This document shows, piece after piece, positions 7,283 through 15,091 of a stretch of DNA of 28,148 nucleotides. A model generated the notes under the pieces. It was not told the origin of the DNA. It saw nothing but the letters and a program-made list of their open reading frames with translations, and ran no database searches. This stretch comes from Candidatus Pacearchaeota archaeon. GTDB taxonomy: Archaea > Nanoarchaeota > Nanoarchaeia > Pacearchaeales > GW2011-AR1. The position numbers were made by a program, and so were the translations under genes. Location of the stretch: positions 1 to 28,148 of the forward strand of contig NZER01000303.1 in assembly GCA_002690445.1 (NCBI GenBank), in the 5' to 3' direction. Position 1 is the first letter of the stretch; the number at the start of each line of letters is the position of its first letter.

Positions 7283-9454
7283 ATGCTTAAATCAATTTTA
7301 GATGTTTATCTAGATAAGGCTGGGGTAGAAAGCGGTACTCTGGCTAGCTATTATAACCTTAGTGGTTCTGTAACAGGCCCAGACGAAGATTCTTTTTTTA
7401 AGTTAACTAGCGGGGCAAGTAACTCATTAGACACGTATCTTATCTACAACCAGATTTTTTCTACTGGTTCTCAATTATACCCTGATTCAGAGGGAAACCC
7501 TTTGATATCTACAGACAATTACCCGGCGGTAATAAGTAGTACCTCAACTACCCCTACAGGAAGTGGGTTCTTTGATGGTAAATCTTCACTTAAGATTTCT
7601 AAGCCTTTTACTGGCGAAAGTTGGACGTGCTTTTTTGACTTTTCTGGTTACGATATTGATAGTGAGACTTTTGGTTTAAATCAGGTTTTATTCTCAACGA
7701 TGAAAGATCCATTTGCTCTCTCTGGTTTTAACGTTGGCATAAATGGCTCTAATCGTTTTTATTATGAATATATTTCTGGCCAAGAGGGAACTAATTATCA
7801 TAGAGTTTCAGAGACTCTACCGGCTCATTTAAAATCCCTAAACCTAGTTTCTTTAGCTAAGAACGATGAGTCCATAGAGTTTTCTTTACATAAACCTAAT
7901 GAGGAAACTGTCTCTTTGAAAAATTTTATAGATAATTTTTCAAGATCAAACGATATGTATATCGGCGGCATGTCAAATGGCGGGGCTTATTCTCAATTTT
8001 ATACTGGGTATTCTGGTTATATGAATACTTTTATTTTCTTTGATGAATATATAACTGAAACCACCAGAGATACTGTGGCTGAGAGTTTTTTTGTTACTGG
8101 TTATACAGCTGAAACTCTAGTAACTGGCGAAACCATAAACAAGGAAGTTACGGGTGTAGAGGTTCAGAATGTTTTGTCTGGGGTGGGTATAACTTCTTAT
8201 AGTTTAACTCAAGATGGCACCTATTCCAATGAAGCTGGGAACGATGTCCCTATATACGCCCTAAAGGGTGTCGAAGGTGATATATACACAGATGTTTTAG
8301 TGGACCTGACTGGGCAAAATAATGTTTCGTCTATCAGTGGTTATTATAAAGAAGAAGAGGAAGTAAGAGACGAACATTATATTCGTAAATCCAATACTGT
8401 ACCCGGTAAAATCAAATTTGACGAACCTCTTTTAAATGGGGAGGTTTACGAACTATATAGTCATCGTTCATTTCTGAATACTATAAACCATAGGACAGAA
8501 AAAAATCTTTATAGTTTCGGTTATGCAGGCGGGACCCCCGTCGTACCCGGGGGTGATGGAGAGGGCGGCATAAATGTAAAAGCTATGGAAATAAGAAACG
8601 ATAATCTTTCTTATGACCCAACGAGCAAGCAGCCTTTTGTGCAGTTTTTTCATAATGGAGTTTATAATCGCGAGGTGTCTGGATTATATTCTGTAAGTGA
8701 TGTTTTTACTAATGATTTTGGGAACGTAGGCATAAAAGGTAGCAGCGCTACCCACAAAGGGGAATATTTTATACATGATAATGCTGCTGGGCATGATGGA
8801 ACAGCGGACGTATCTCAACTGGTTGAGAAAAGTAATTACTACTTAGCTTTAAACGAAAAAGAGGGAATAATGGATAAAGATGATTTTGGCTTATTTGATA
8901 TAGTTTCTGGAGCTACTATAACAGGTGAATACAACCCAAATCATTTTCCACACCCAGAGTTCAAGAGCACAGACGGATACCACCCCAAAGATATATACTA
9001 TAATGGTATGAAATTAATGTCTGGCGTACACTATACATTTGATTATATCTATGGTGATCCAGATGGTTTTTTAACTCTTAATTCTGAGCTTCAGTACATG
9101 ATTAAAGAGAGGGCTCGTTTTGACTTTGTTCCTCAAGCATCTACAGATTTTACAAGAGTAACCGGAAATATTATAACAGAAACCAACGAAATAGATGTTG
9201 AAAATATATATAATGAGCAACTATGGAGAAATGGAATAAGACTAATACCGGGTGTTGATTATTTTAGAACGCCTTTAGACAGCTTGCTGAGTGGAGCAGA
9301 TTATCCAAGTTACGCTAATGATTCATTTGTTTTTGATTTTTCTAACACTGCTATAGACGTCTCAATAGATGAAAACAGAGCTAATACTAATACAAAAATA
9401 TTTTCATTCAACAATGGGGAACAAAAAACTAATTTATTTGAAACAACGAGTTAA
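7283..9454 (+). CDS. LamG-containing tail appendage / receptor-binding-like protein
   Basis: A 723-residue protein. Residues ~97-270 look like a LamG/concanavalin-like jelly roll: FFDGKSSLKIS at 96-106, then ESWTCFFDFSG at 112-122, with a closing MYIGG...GYSGYMNTFIFFDEYI segment at about 225-257. A Gly/Pro-rich linker follows at 414-429. Near the C-terminus two matching modules read YNGMKLMSGVHYTFDY (573-588) and RNGIRLIPGVDYFRT (649-663), the 'NG-x-x-L-x-x-G-x-x-Y' pattern often seen in phage fibre and appendage proteins. LamG folds commonly bind carbohydrate or protein ligands, so a host-recognition role is reasonable but inferred. The start is the first ATG after the previous stop (7 nt gap) and has no Shine-Dalgarno sequence; the upstream sequence is only AT-rich, so translation may be coupled. 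Confidence 0.75.
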   Translation: MLKSILDVYLDKAGVESGTLASYYNLSGSVTGPDEDSFFKLTSGASNSLDTYLIYNQIFSTGSQLYPDSEGNPLISTDNYPAVISSTSTTPTGSGFFDGKSSLKISKPFTGESWTCFFDFSGYDIDSETFGLNQVLFSTMKDPFALSGFNVGINGSNRFYYEYISGQEGTNYHRVSETLPAHLKSLNLVSLAKNDESIEFSLHKPNEETVSLKNFIDNFSRSNDMYIGGMSNGGAYSQFYTGYSGYMNTFIFFDEYITETTRDTVAESFFVTGYTAETLVTGETINKEVTGVEVQNVLSGVGITSYSLTQDGTYSNEAGNDVPIYALKGVEGDIYTDVLVDLTGQNNVSSISGYYKEEEEVRDEHYIRKSNTVPGKIKFDEPLLNGEVYELYSHRSFLNTINHRTEKNLYSFGYAGGTPVVPGGDGEGGINVKAMEIRNDNLSYDPTSKQPFVQFFHNGVYNREVSGLYSVSDVFTNDFGNVGIKGSSATHKGEYFIHDNAAGHDGTADVSQLVEKSNYYLALNEKEGIMDKDDFGLFDIVSGATITGEYNPNHFPHPEFKSTDGYHPKDIYYNGMKLMSGVHYTFDYIYGDPDGFLTLNSELQYMIKERARFDFVPQASTDFTRVTGNIITETNEIDVENIYNEQLWRNGIRLIPGVDYFRTPLDSLLSGADYPSYANDSFVFDFSNTAIDVSIDENRANTNTKIFSFNNGEQKTNLFETTS
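7571..8092 (+). other. LamG-like jelly-roll domain (in the 7283 gene)
   Basis: Residues ~97-270 carry the features of a LamG-type fold: an opening FDGKSSL strand, an aromatic strand (WTCFFDFSG), a segment reporting sequence around SLNLVSLAK, and the GG-x-S...GYSGYMN-x-F closing strand that LamG proteins usually have. The match is by eye and weaker than the LamG domain in the last gene of the window. Confidence 0.55.
8534..8554 (+). other. GC-rich perfect inverted repeat (hairpin)
   Basis: ACCCCCG at 8534-8540 pairs perfectly with CGGGGGT at 8548-8554 around a 7-nt loop. It stands out in an AT-rich gene and encodes part of a Gly/Pro linker. No T-run follows, so it is not an ordinary intrinsic terminator. 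It may be a by-product of Pro and Gly codons. Confidence 0.6.
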
Positions 9455-9463
9455 ATATAACAT

Positions 9464-9473
9464 AAAAGAAGAA
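9464..9473 (+). promoter_or_regulatory. Purine-rich ribosome site for the 9476 gene
   Basis: AAAAGAAGAA lies just before the ATG at 9476 within a 21-nt AT-rich gap. It is a weak Shine-Dalgarno at best but supports this start. The gap shows no clear promoter. Confidence 0.4.
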
Positions 9474-9475
9474 TT

Positions 9476-12400
9476 ATGGCAAAACCAGATAGAGTAAAAG
9501 TACCAACCGTAAAAATAAGTAATCAAAAGGCGGGCACCGCTTTCGGAGGCGTTATATATTCTTCTGACGTAAGTGTTGGGTACAATGGAGAGTCAACGAA
9601 GCTGAATGTGAACGTAGCCCTAGACACCAAGCTATCTAAGAAAAGGGATTTTCTAATTTCTAAAAAAGATCTTGACCTAACTTCTCCCGTCGATGTAAAA
9701 ATTGGTGAAACTCCTATGTTTCATAATATGTTTCTCAACTCTTATAACATAAACACAGGGGTAGGGCAGAAGACTCTAAACTTGACTTATGTTGACGGCT
9801 CTATTGTTTTAAGTAGGATATATATTGGTTTAATTCATCAGCACTTTCAAGTAGATAAGGGTAAACATTATGTCCCTAACGTAGTCGAGTTCGATGTTAA
9901 CTGCCCCACGATAGAGATGGTTACTGTAGACGATACCACTGTTCCTGTCTGCAGCAGTCAAGGCTCGACATTACACAAGAATATTAAAACTTATAGATTG
10001 CTAGCTTCCCCAACAGGAATTGCGGGTAGACCATATAAGGTTTTTAAACAGTCAAGCAAAAATATATTTGAAGGCGGTTGGGTGGTTTTAGGTAGGGAAG
10101 AATTTACTGAAGTGAACTGTGATATGAGCGACGTTAGTTACGGTTTCGAGGACCTTCTTTCTGCTCTTAGTGATAAGAAAAATGGATTTAATATTAAGAT
10201 AAACAGATCAAGGTACACTATGTCAGATGACTCTAACCTCTTGTTAAGGTCCTATACGGGGACAGTAAAAGACGTTTTGCAAAGTTGGGCGAATGATTTA
10301 AAATTGTCTTATTTTTGGGACTTTACTCAGAAATCGCCGACCCTCGTTATATCAGATAAGGCCGATAAATCTGTAGATACTTTAGTGGAAAAGTGTGTTG
10401 TAGAGATAGAAAAGTTGGACAAGACTGGTACGGGAGATGATCTTTCTGATCGGACAGGCGTTATTATAAACTCTAAAAGTGAGTCAGTCACTTTGGATGG
10501 TACCGTTTCTCAGGCTTTTTCCTCTAATTTTAATATTGGGCCAAGAGCAAAGACTAATACTAAAAGAAAAACTAGCGAAATATATTTTAGTTGCCAACGC
10601 ATAGAAGACATAGGAGCCAGCGGATTTATAGCTGGCCGTCATACTCAGGACGTGAAAATATGTGCTGGGTTAGGTAAATATTCCAAGGATCTGAGAGACA
10701 TATGGAATATCAGAAAAGCTATAGCTATTCATATGAAACACACTAGAGGTATGACCTCTTCTGTCTCAGCGGCAAGTGGATTAAATGAGGCGATAGGTTA
10801 TTATAACGCCGCAGGTTTTAGTGACGTAATATCTGTTAATTACGGGGAGCTAGCAGAGGCGTCAGGAGGTTTGGGCAACAGAAAACAAATGGATCAAATA
10901 ATAGGTATGCTCAATCTAACCCAAATGATCTCCAGCCAATCAGGAAAGGGGAGTAACGAGAATACTTTAGAGCAAAAAAATGCTAGCTATAAGATCTTTA
11001 TAGGTTTATACGACGAAAGACTGAAAAACCTCTCTAGTTCGATAGAAGATGAAATTTCTGGAGGTTACTTAGGCAAGCACTACCTTTTCGGAGCTCCCAA
11101 ATCTGAGGTTTTTGATGCCTCTTCTTCTTACAAGCTACACGAAACATCAGAGACTAGGCCTAGTTCAACCTACTTTTCTCAAAATCAGCATTTTAAAACT
11201 CCGATGGCGAAGTTTATTAAGAAAATAAAAGACCTTCGCTTAAATAGTCTTGCTTCTGCTGACTATATTTATAAGAATAAACTTTATGAAGAGACAGGTA
11301 AGATGAAATTTGATGTTTTAGATGAATGTCAGGAAAAGAGTAGAGATAAAAGTCTATGGAGAGATTCCTTTAAAAGTGGGTTTTACCATTTCGAAAGAGA
11401 AGCTCCTTGGGCAACTTTTCAGGAAGATATTGATAGCTTGTTGAACCCACACGAATTGCAAATTAGGGACTGGGCAGATACCAAAGGCGCAACTATATTT
11501 CATGACGATAAAGAAAGAGTAAAAATCAATCTGCTTAAAGACTATGTGCCGACTAACCATGAGTTTCCTGCTATCACGCAGCTTATGAAAAAAATGCCAT
11601 CAAAGATATTTAATATGTTGGCGGCGGGAGAGGCTTCGGACAAAAAGGTTGTTGTTTGCATAGTTAAAGCACAAGGCTCGAAGGGATCGGTGATGATGAG
11701 TGGCAAACCGGGAGCAGGGGGAAGCACTGAAATAGGTGATCTAGATCTTGATGTTAGTTTTAAAACTTCAGACCTTGTGGATTACATGAATAAAGAGGGA
11801 GGCCTTTCCGGTAGGAGGGTTGAAAGCAAAGGTGGAGCTAGGAACCCAATAGAAGAGATAAATGCTTTAAGAAGTCTTTGCGATAGAACTAACGCTGCAA
11901 AATCTGACGCCATACAGGAACATAAAACTACCTGCGAGAGAGACTTCGTTGAGGAACTGTGTTCTAGCGTTAACTTTGGTCAGAAAGACAAGTCGTGCGG
12001 GGAAGCTGAAGCAGAGAAAGACTCTCTTTATAGCTTAGAGTTAGAGCCTGACGTAAGATCAGGAAACGAAATTCATGGTATTTATTCAGATTGCATAAGT
12101 CTAGTAAGAAAAAATAAGAAGGTCCCTGTTAGTCTTCCGTCTAATGAGGGAGCGTCTGAGATGGGATATCTTTATCAAGACACAAGAGAGGCTAAGTACG
12201 CAGTGAGTATCGGTGAGGGTGGGGAGCGCACGCCTTTGGCTGACCAAGCTCTAGTTAAAATAGTTTACCCAAGTGAAAATCGTCATAATGCAATGATAAT
12301 ATATAATAGAAATTTGACTGTCACCGATCTTGGGGTAAGGAAAGTTTTTGATCCAATAAATGGAAATATAATACAAATAAACCCAAAGGCTTCTTCTGTT

Positions 12401-12880
12401 GCTTATCAACTGAAAGACATAAGTCAAGATATTACTTCGTTAATTAATGAGGAAAGAAAAAATCAAATACAAAGAAGTGAAATACCGCAAAATATAGTAG
12501 CCGACATAGATAATATAACAGCAAAAGATGGAGACACAACCTATAGGCTACTGCAGAACGTGACAGCTCAGGCATATCACGAAAGATTAAGAGGTAATAT
12601 AAGCGACATACAGGTGGACGAGCCTAGAAAAAGCTATACTTTTAAAATTTATATAGCTGATGTTGATAAAAATATGAAAGATTTTATAGAACTACTTACT
12701 CCAGAAAATGGCCTTGATAGTTTGTCTATGAGTATTGATGAAGGTGGCCTTTCTATATCGGTGAGTTTAAGTAACAGGGCTTCGGCTGACGTCGCTTTAG
12801 AGGAAATATTTAATAAAGTCGGTCCTTTAGCTAGAGAAGTTAAAGATAAATATTCGACCCAGAGGTCAAACAACGCTTAA
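9476..12880 (+). CDS. Large tail hub-like protein
   Basis: An 1134-residue virion protein. The most informative part is residues ~254-283, containing SYTGTVKDVLQSW (259-271) followed by LSYFWDF (277-283) and a strand TLVIS. This resembles a segment in phage tail hub proteins in which a 'Y-(S/T)-G-T-x-x-x-V-L-x-x-W' helix precedes an aromatic strand and a '(I/V)-x-(F/V)-I-D/S' strand. Residues 1-130 form a beta-rich domain with alternating hydrophobics, and the middle is a long mixed region with a helix-rich part around 500-700. Residues 802-841 carry four cysteines (802, 820, 829, 841) that could bind metal. The C-terminal ~110 residues are a separate alpha/beta domain. It lies between appendage genes, consistent with a hub or tail-tip role. 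The hub assignment rests on one motif region and is moderate; coding is certain. Confidence 0.65.
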   Translation: MAKPDRVKVPTVKISNQKAGTAFGGVIYSSDVSVGYNGESTKLNVNVALDTKLSKKRDFLISKKDLDLTSPVDVKIGETPMFHNMFLNSYNINTGVGQKTLNLTYVDGSIVLSRIYIGLIHQHFQVDKGKHYVPNVVEFDVNCPTIEMVTVDDTTVPVCSSQGSTLHKNIKTYRLLASPTGIAGRPYKVFKQSSKNIFEGGWVVLGREEFTEVNCDMSDVSYGFEDLLSALSDKKNGFNIKINRSRYTMSDDSNLLLRSYTGTVKDVLQSWANDLKLSYFWDFTQKSPTLVISDKADKSVDTLVEKCVVEIEKLDKTGTGDDLSDRTGVIINSKSESVTLDGTVSQAFSSNFNIGPRAKTNTKRKTSEIYFSCQRIEDIGASGFIAGRHTQDVKICAGLGKYSKDLRDIWNIRKAIAIHMKHTRGMTSSVSAASGLNEAIGYYNAAGFSDVISVNYGELAEASGGLGNRKQMDQIIGMLNLTQMISSQSGKGSNENTLEQKNASYKIFIGLYDERLKNLSSSIEDEISGGYLGKHYLFGAPKSEVFDASSSYKLHETSETRPSSTYFSQNQHFKTPMAKFIKKIKDLRLNSLASADYIYKNKLYEETGKMKFDVLDECQEKSRDKSLWRDSFKSGFYHFEREAPWATFQEDIDSLLNPHELQIRDWADTKGATIFHDDKERVKINLLKDYVPTNHEFPAITQLMKKMPSKIFNMLAAGEASDKKVVVCIVKAQGSKGSVMMSGKPGAGGSTEIGDLDLDVSFKTSDLVDYMNKEGGLSGRRVESKGGARNPIEEINALRSLCDRTNAAKSDAIQEHKTTCERDFVEELCSSVNFGQKDKSCGEAEAEKDSLYSLELEPDVRSGNEIHGIYSDCISLVRKNKKVPVSLPSNEGASEMGYLYQDTREAKYAVSIGEGGERTPLADQALVKIVYPSENRHNAMIIYNRNLTVTDLGVRKVFDPINGNIIQINPKASSVAYQLKDISQDITSLINEERKNQIQRSEIPQNIVADIDNITAKDGDTTYRLLQNVTAQAYHERLRGNISDIQVDEPRKSYTFKIYIADVDKNMKDFIELLTPENGLDSLSMSIDEGGLSISVSLSNRASADVALEEIFNKVGPLAREVKDKYSTQRSNNA
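10235..10324 (+). other. Hub-protein-like signature segment
   Basis: Residues 254-283 of the 9476 gene: a 'LRSYTGTVKDVLQSW' helix start followed after a short turn by 'LSYFWDF'. In phage hub proteins known to me, this type of segment marks a conserved beta-alpha-beta unit. The match is by memory and eye. Confidence 0.45.
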
Positions 12881-12881
12881 G

Positions 12882-14630
12882 ATGAGGATATCTGGATATA
12901 AGAAAAGAAGAATTTCTACTTTTGACAGTAGTACCCCCATTGCTTTCGACCTCGACATAGAGGTGACCTCTACCACCGGGGAGGCTACTTTTGGTTTGTC
13001 TGGTACTGTAGACATGCATCAAAAAACGTCTTCCTTTACTTTTAAGAGTGGTAGGATTTTTGATCCTGAGGGTAGAAACGTTTTCTCTTATTCAGCAAAC
13101 CAGAACATAAATCTGAAAGGGACTTTTCTTCAGAAGACTTACGATTATTTCATTAACAATGACTTGATTTGTTCTATAGGCAAAAAAGATGCTTTCAAGA
13201 TTAATAGTTTTTTCTTTGATTCGGATGGCTGCGAGATAGAGATAAATGATTTGAATGTTTATGGTCCACAAGGGACCCTTGATGTAAGTAATTCTTTACT
13301 GGCTAAAGTATTTAGCGCCGACGGGATAGCCGGGGAGGCGGGGAGTGCAAATGCTGTATTAGGATCATCTTCTGTGGGCAGTACCTTAACTTTTAAGGAC
13401 GCTTTAACTTTTAATAAAAACACAAGTTTAATCGGTAGTATTTTATCAGGAGAAGTTACTGACGGTCATCAATTTTTTGAGTTCGACAACTCCGCTTCTA
13501 ATATTAGCTACCTGTCTGATGTTGCTGGGGGAGGAACAAAGAAAGACCTTAAGTTAATTTCGCAAACTGAATTAGCCGAACGAGGCTACCCTCTTGGTTT
13601 TACTTTTTATACAACTTTTGGTAATTTCAAAGCAGGAGCTTTCTTGCTGGCTGGTAGTCCGGAGAACCCAAGCGGTGTTATGATCAATATAGGAGGAGAA
13701 GGTTATCCTCTAAACGAAGACGAAACTATAGTAAGAAGACATTCGCTCCAGTCTTCGGCTGGGGAAGCTGTAAGCGGATCATTTTTTGTGTCTTATCTTT
13801 CTGATCTTGCGGTTGGTGATGATGCTACTCTGGGTTTACCCTATAAGATATATTTAGAGCATGTAGACGGGGACCACTCCAAAAAATATTCTTTCCTTAC
13901 TGGTGTTCAGCTTAGTGGTAGCGGATTATATTACGACACAGAAGATATCAATAAAAAAATTAGGTTTAGGTCAGGAGAGCTTGGTGCAGCGGCTGCATCC
14001 GCGACAGATGGGGCAACTTTAGGGCTTAGTATAAATGATGAAGCTTCAGGGTTGGTAAGCAGGGAAAACAGCACATACAAAACCATGATGACCGAAGCTC
14101 ATATATCTAGCATAAGGACTAACTTATACTCTGGGGATACTGTGTCCGCTACTCCAAACTTAAATTTTAATATACAAAAAATGAAAGATGGTCATCTGCT
14201 GGTTCAGTTTCCCAATACTGGCATAGCTGACGTAGTAACTATGATAGATCCTCCTGACGACTTAACGAACTATAGTCCTTTTCAGCTATCCTTAAATAAA
14301 CCAAGTGGAATAGCTAAAGTTTTTTCCTATACTAAGCCGGTTACAGACTGGAAGGTATTTACTGGGGACCCTTTTATGGTGACAGATTCGTACGTAGAAC
14401 ATACCCAGACAGGCATTGATTCCACACCTCTAAGGAGACATAAATATGTTGCTGGACAGAATGAATATTTTTTAAAAGTTGTTGTTCAGGCCAAAAATTA
14501 TGTTGATTCGGATCCGATGTCTTATAAATTACATATTAGCGGAGCGGACGGGTTTAAAGCAGAGAGCTTAATAAAGGCAACTGTTATGGAGACTGGGTAT
14601 GACATACCTCTTTCCCCGAAACTATTTTAA
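12882..14630 (+). CDS. Unrecognised virion protein (beta-rich)
   Basis: A 582-residue protein starting one base after the preceding stop. Only a poorly placed GAGG (12862-12865, about 16 nt upstream) is present, so translation is probably coupled. The N-terminal ~130 residues look like a distinct beta domain: a basic start (KKRR at 7-10), IEVTSTTGEATFGLSGTV at 26-43, SGRIFDPEGRNVFSY at 56-70, then a Tyr/Phe/Asn-rich stretch to NDLNVYGPQG near 130. The remainder is Ser, Gly, Asp and Thr rich with alternating hydrophobics, typical of extended phage fibre or tail-tip proteins. There is no signal peptide or membrane helix. I do not recognise the family. Its place directly after the hub-like gene suggests a tail-tip structural part, by context only. 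Confidence 0.65.
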   Translation: MRISGYKKRRISTFDSSTPIAFDLDIEVTSTTGEATFGLSGTVDMHQKTSSFTFKSGRIFDPEGRNVFSYSANQNINLKGTFLQKTYDYFINNDLICSIGKKDAFKINSFFFDSDGCEIEINDLNVYGPQGTLDVSNSLLAKVFSADGIAGEAGSANAVLGSSSVGSTLTFKDALTFNKNTSLIGSILSGEVTDGHQFFEFDNSASNISYLSDVAGGGTKKDLKLISQTELAERGYPLGFTFYTTFGNFKAGAFLLAGSPENPSGVMINIGGEGYPLNEDETIVRRHSLQSSAGEAVSGSFFVSYLSDLAVGDDATLGLPYKIYLEHVDGDHSKKYSFLTGVQLSGSGLYYDTEDINKKIRFRSGELGAAAASATDGATLGLSINDEASGLVSRENSTYKTMMTEAHISSIRTNLYSGDTVSATPNLNFNIQKMKDGHLLVQFPNTGIADVVTMIDPPDDLTNYSPFQLSLNKPSGIAKVFSYTKPVTDWKVFTGDPFMVTDSYVEHTQTGIDSTPLRRHKYVAGQNEYFLKVVVQAKNYVDSDPMSYKLHISGADGFKAESLIKATVMETGYDIPLSPKLF

Positions 14631-14632
14631 AA

Positions 14633-15085
14633 ATGAACGCAAATCTTATATATAAAGTTAGCCCAGTCCAAGATGCGGTGCCGCCGAATGACTCAACCAA
14701 CTGGGACTTATCCGTCGCAAGCAAAGCTTTATCTGAAAAATATGGCGACCGTAAGGTCTTGCTTGTGAAGCATGTTTTTGCTAATAGACTAAGCGAAGAC
14801 TCTCTTGCAGAAGGAGACGGCTCTTACAAAACCAGTCCAGAACAAAATTCAACAGAGGATTTTTTTTACATAGATGTACCTAAGCATTTTTTCGAAAAGA
14901 GTGCGGAAGGAAAGCTAGGGGATTTCATAGCGAAACCAGAATACGCCCCAGAAGACGTCCTACATGTTAGATGGACAGGTTGGGGTAGGCATTCTGGTTG
15001 GATAGATTTGAATGTTCAGCAAAGAGGAGCCGGAGTTAGCAGTATCATAACAGAAGGCGGGGTCGCTTGCGCAAAATGGAGTTAG
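14633..15085 (+). CDS. Small unrecognised protein, probably virion-associated
   Basis: A 150-residue protein, the smallest gene here, beginning 2 nt after the previous stop with no Shine-Dalgarno sequence. It is acidic in the middle, with a Trp-rich C-terminal block HVRWTGWGRHSGWIDLNVQ at 111-129 and a final GGVACAKW at 142-149. It has no signal peptide or membrane segment. It ends with TAG immediately followed by an in-frame TGA. The tight packing with the following 1372-residue gene (6 nt gap) suggests a partner or assembly factor of that protein, or a small tail structural piece. No family is recognised. Confidence 0.7.
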   Translation: MNANLIYKVSPVQDAVPPNDSTNWDLSVASKALSEKYGDRKVLLVKHVFANRLSEDSLAEGDGSYKTSPEQNSTEDFFYIDVPKHFFEKSAEGKLGDFIAKPEYAPEDVLHVRWTGWGRHSGWIDLNVQQRGAGVSSIITEGGVACAKWS

Positions 15086-15088
15086 TGA
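15083..15088 (+). other. Tandem stop codons TAG TGA
   Basis: The 150-residue gene ends with TAG at 15083-15085, directly followed in frame by TGA at 15086-15088. A second stop would prevent readthrough into the next gene if TAG is leaky. This may be chance. Confidence 0.6.
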
Positions 15089-15091
15089 GAT

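Noticed and set aside
15083..15088. Possible TAG recoding (amber readthrough) in this phage
   Set aside because: TAG ends two genes and no in-frame TAG lies within a long gene, so the standard code explains the window; the tandem TGA is suggestive only.
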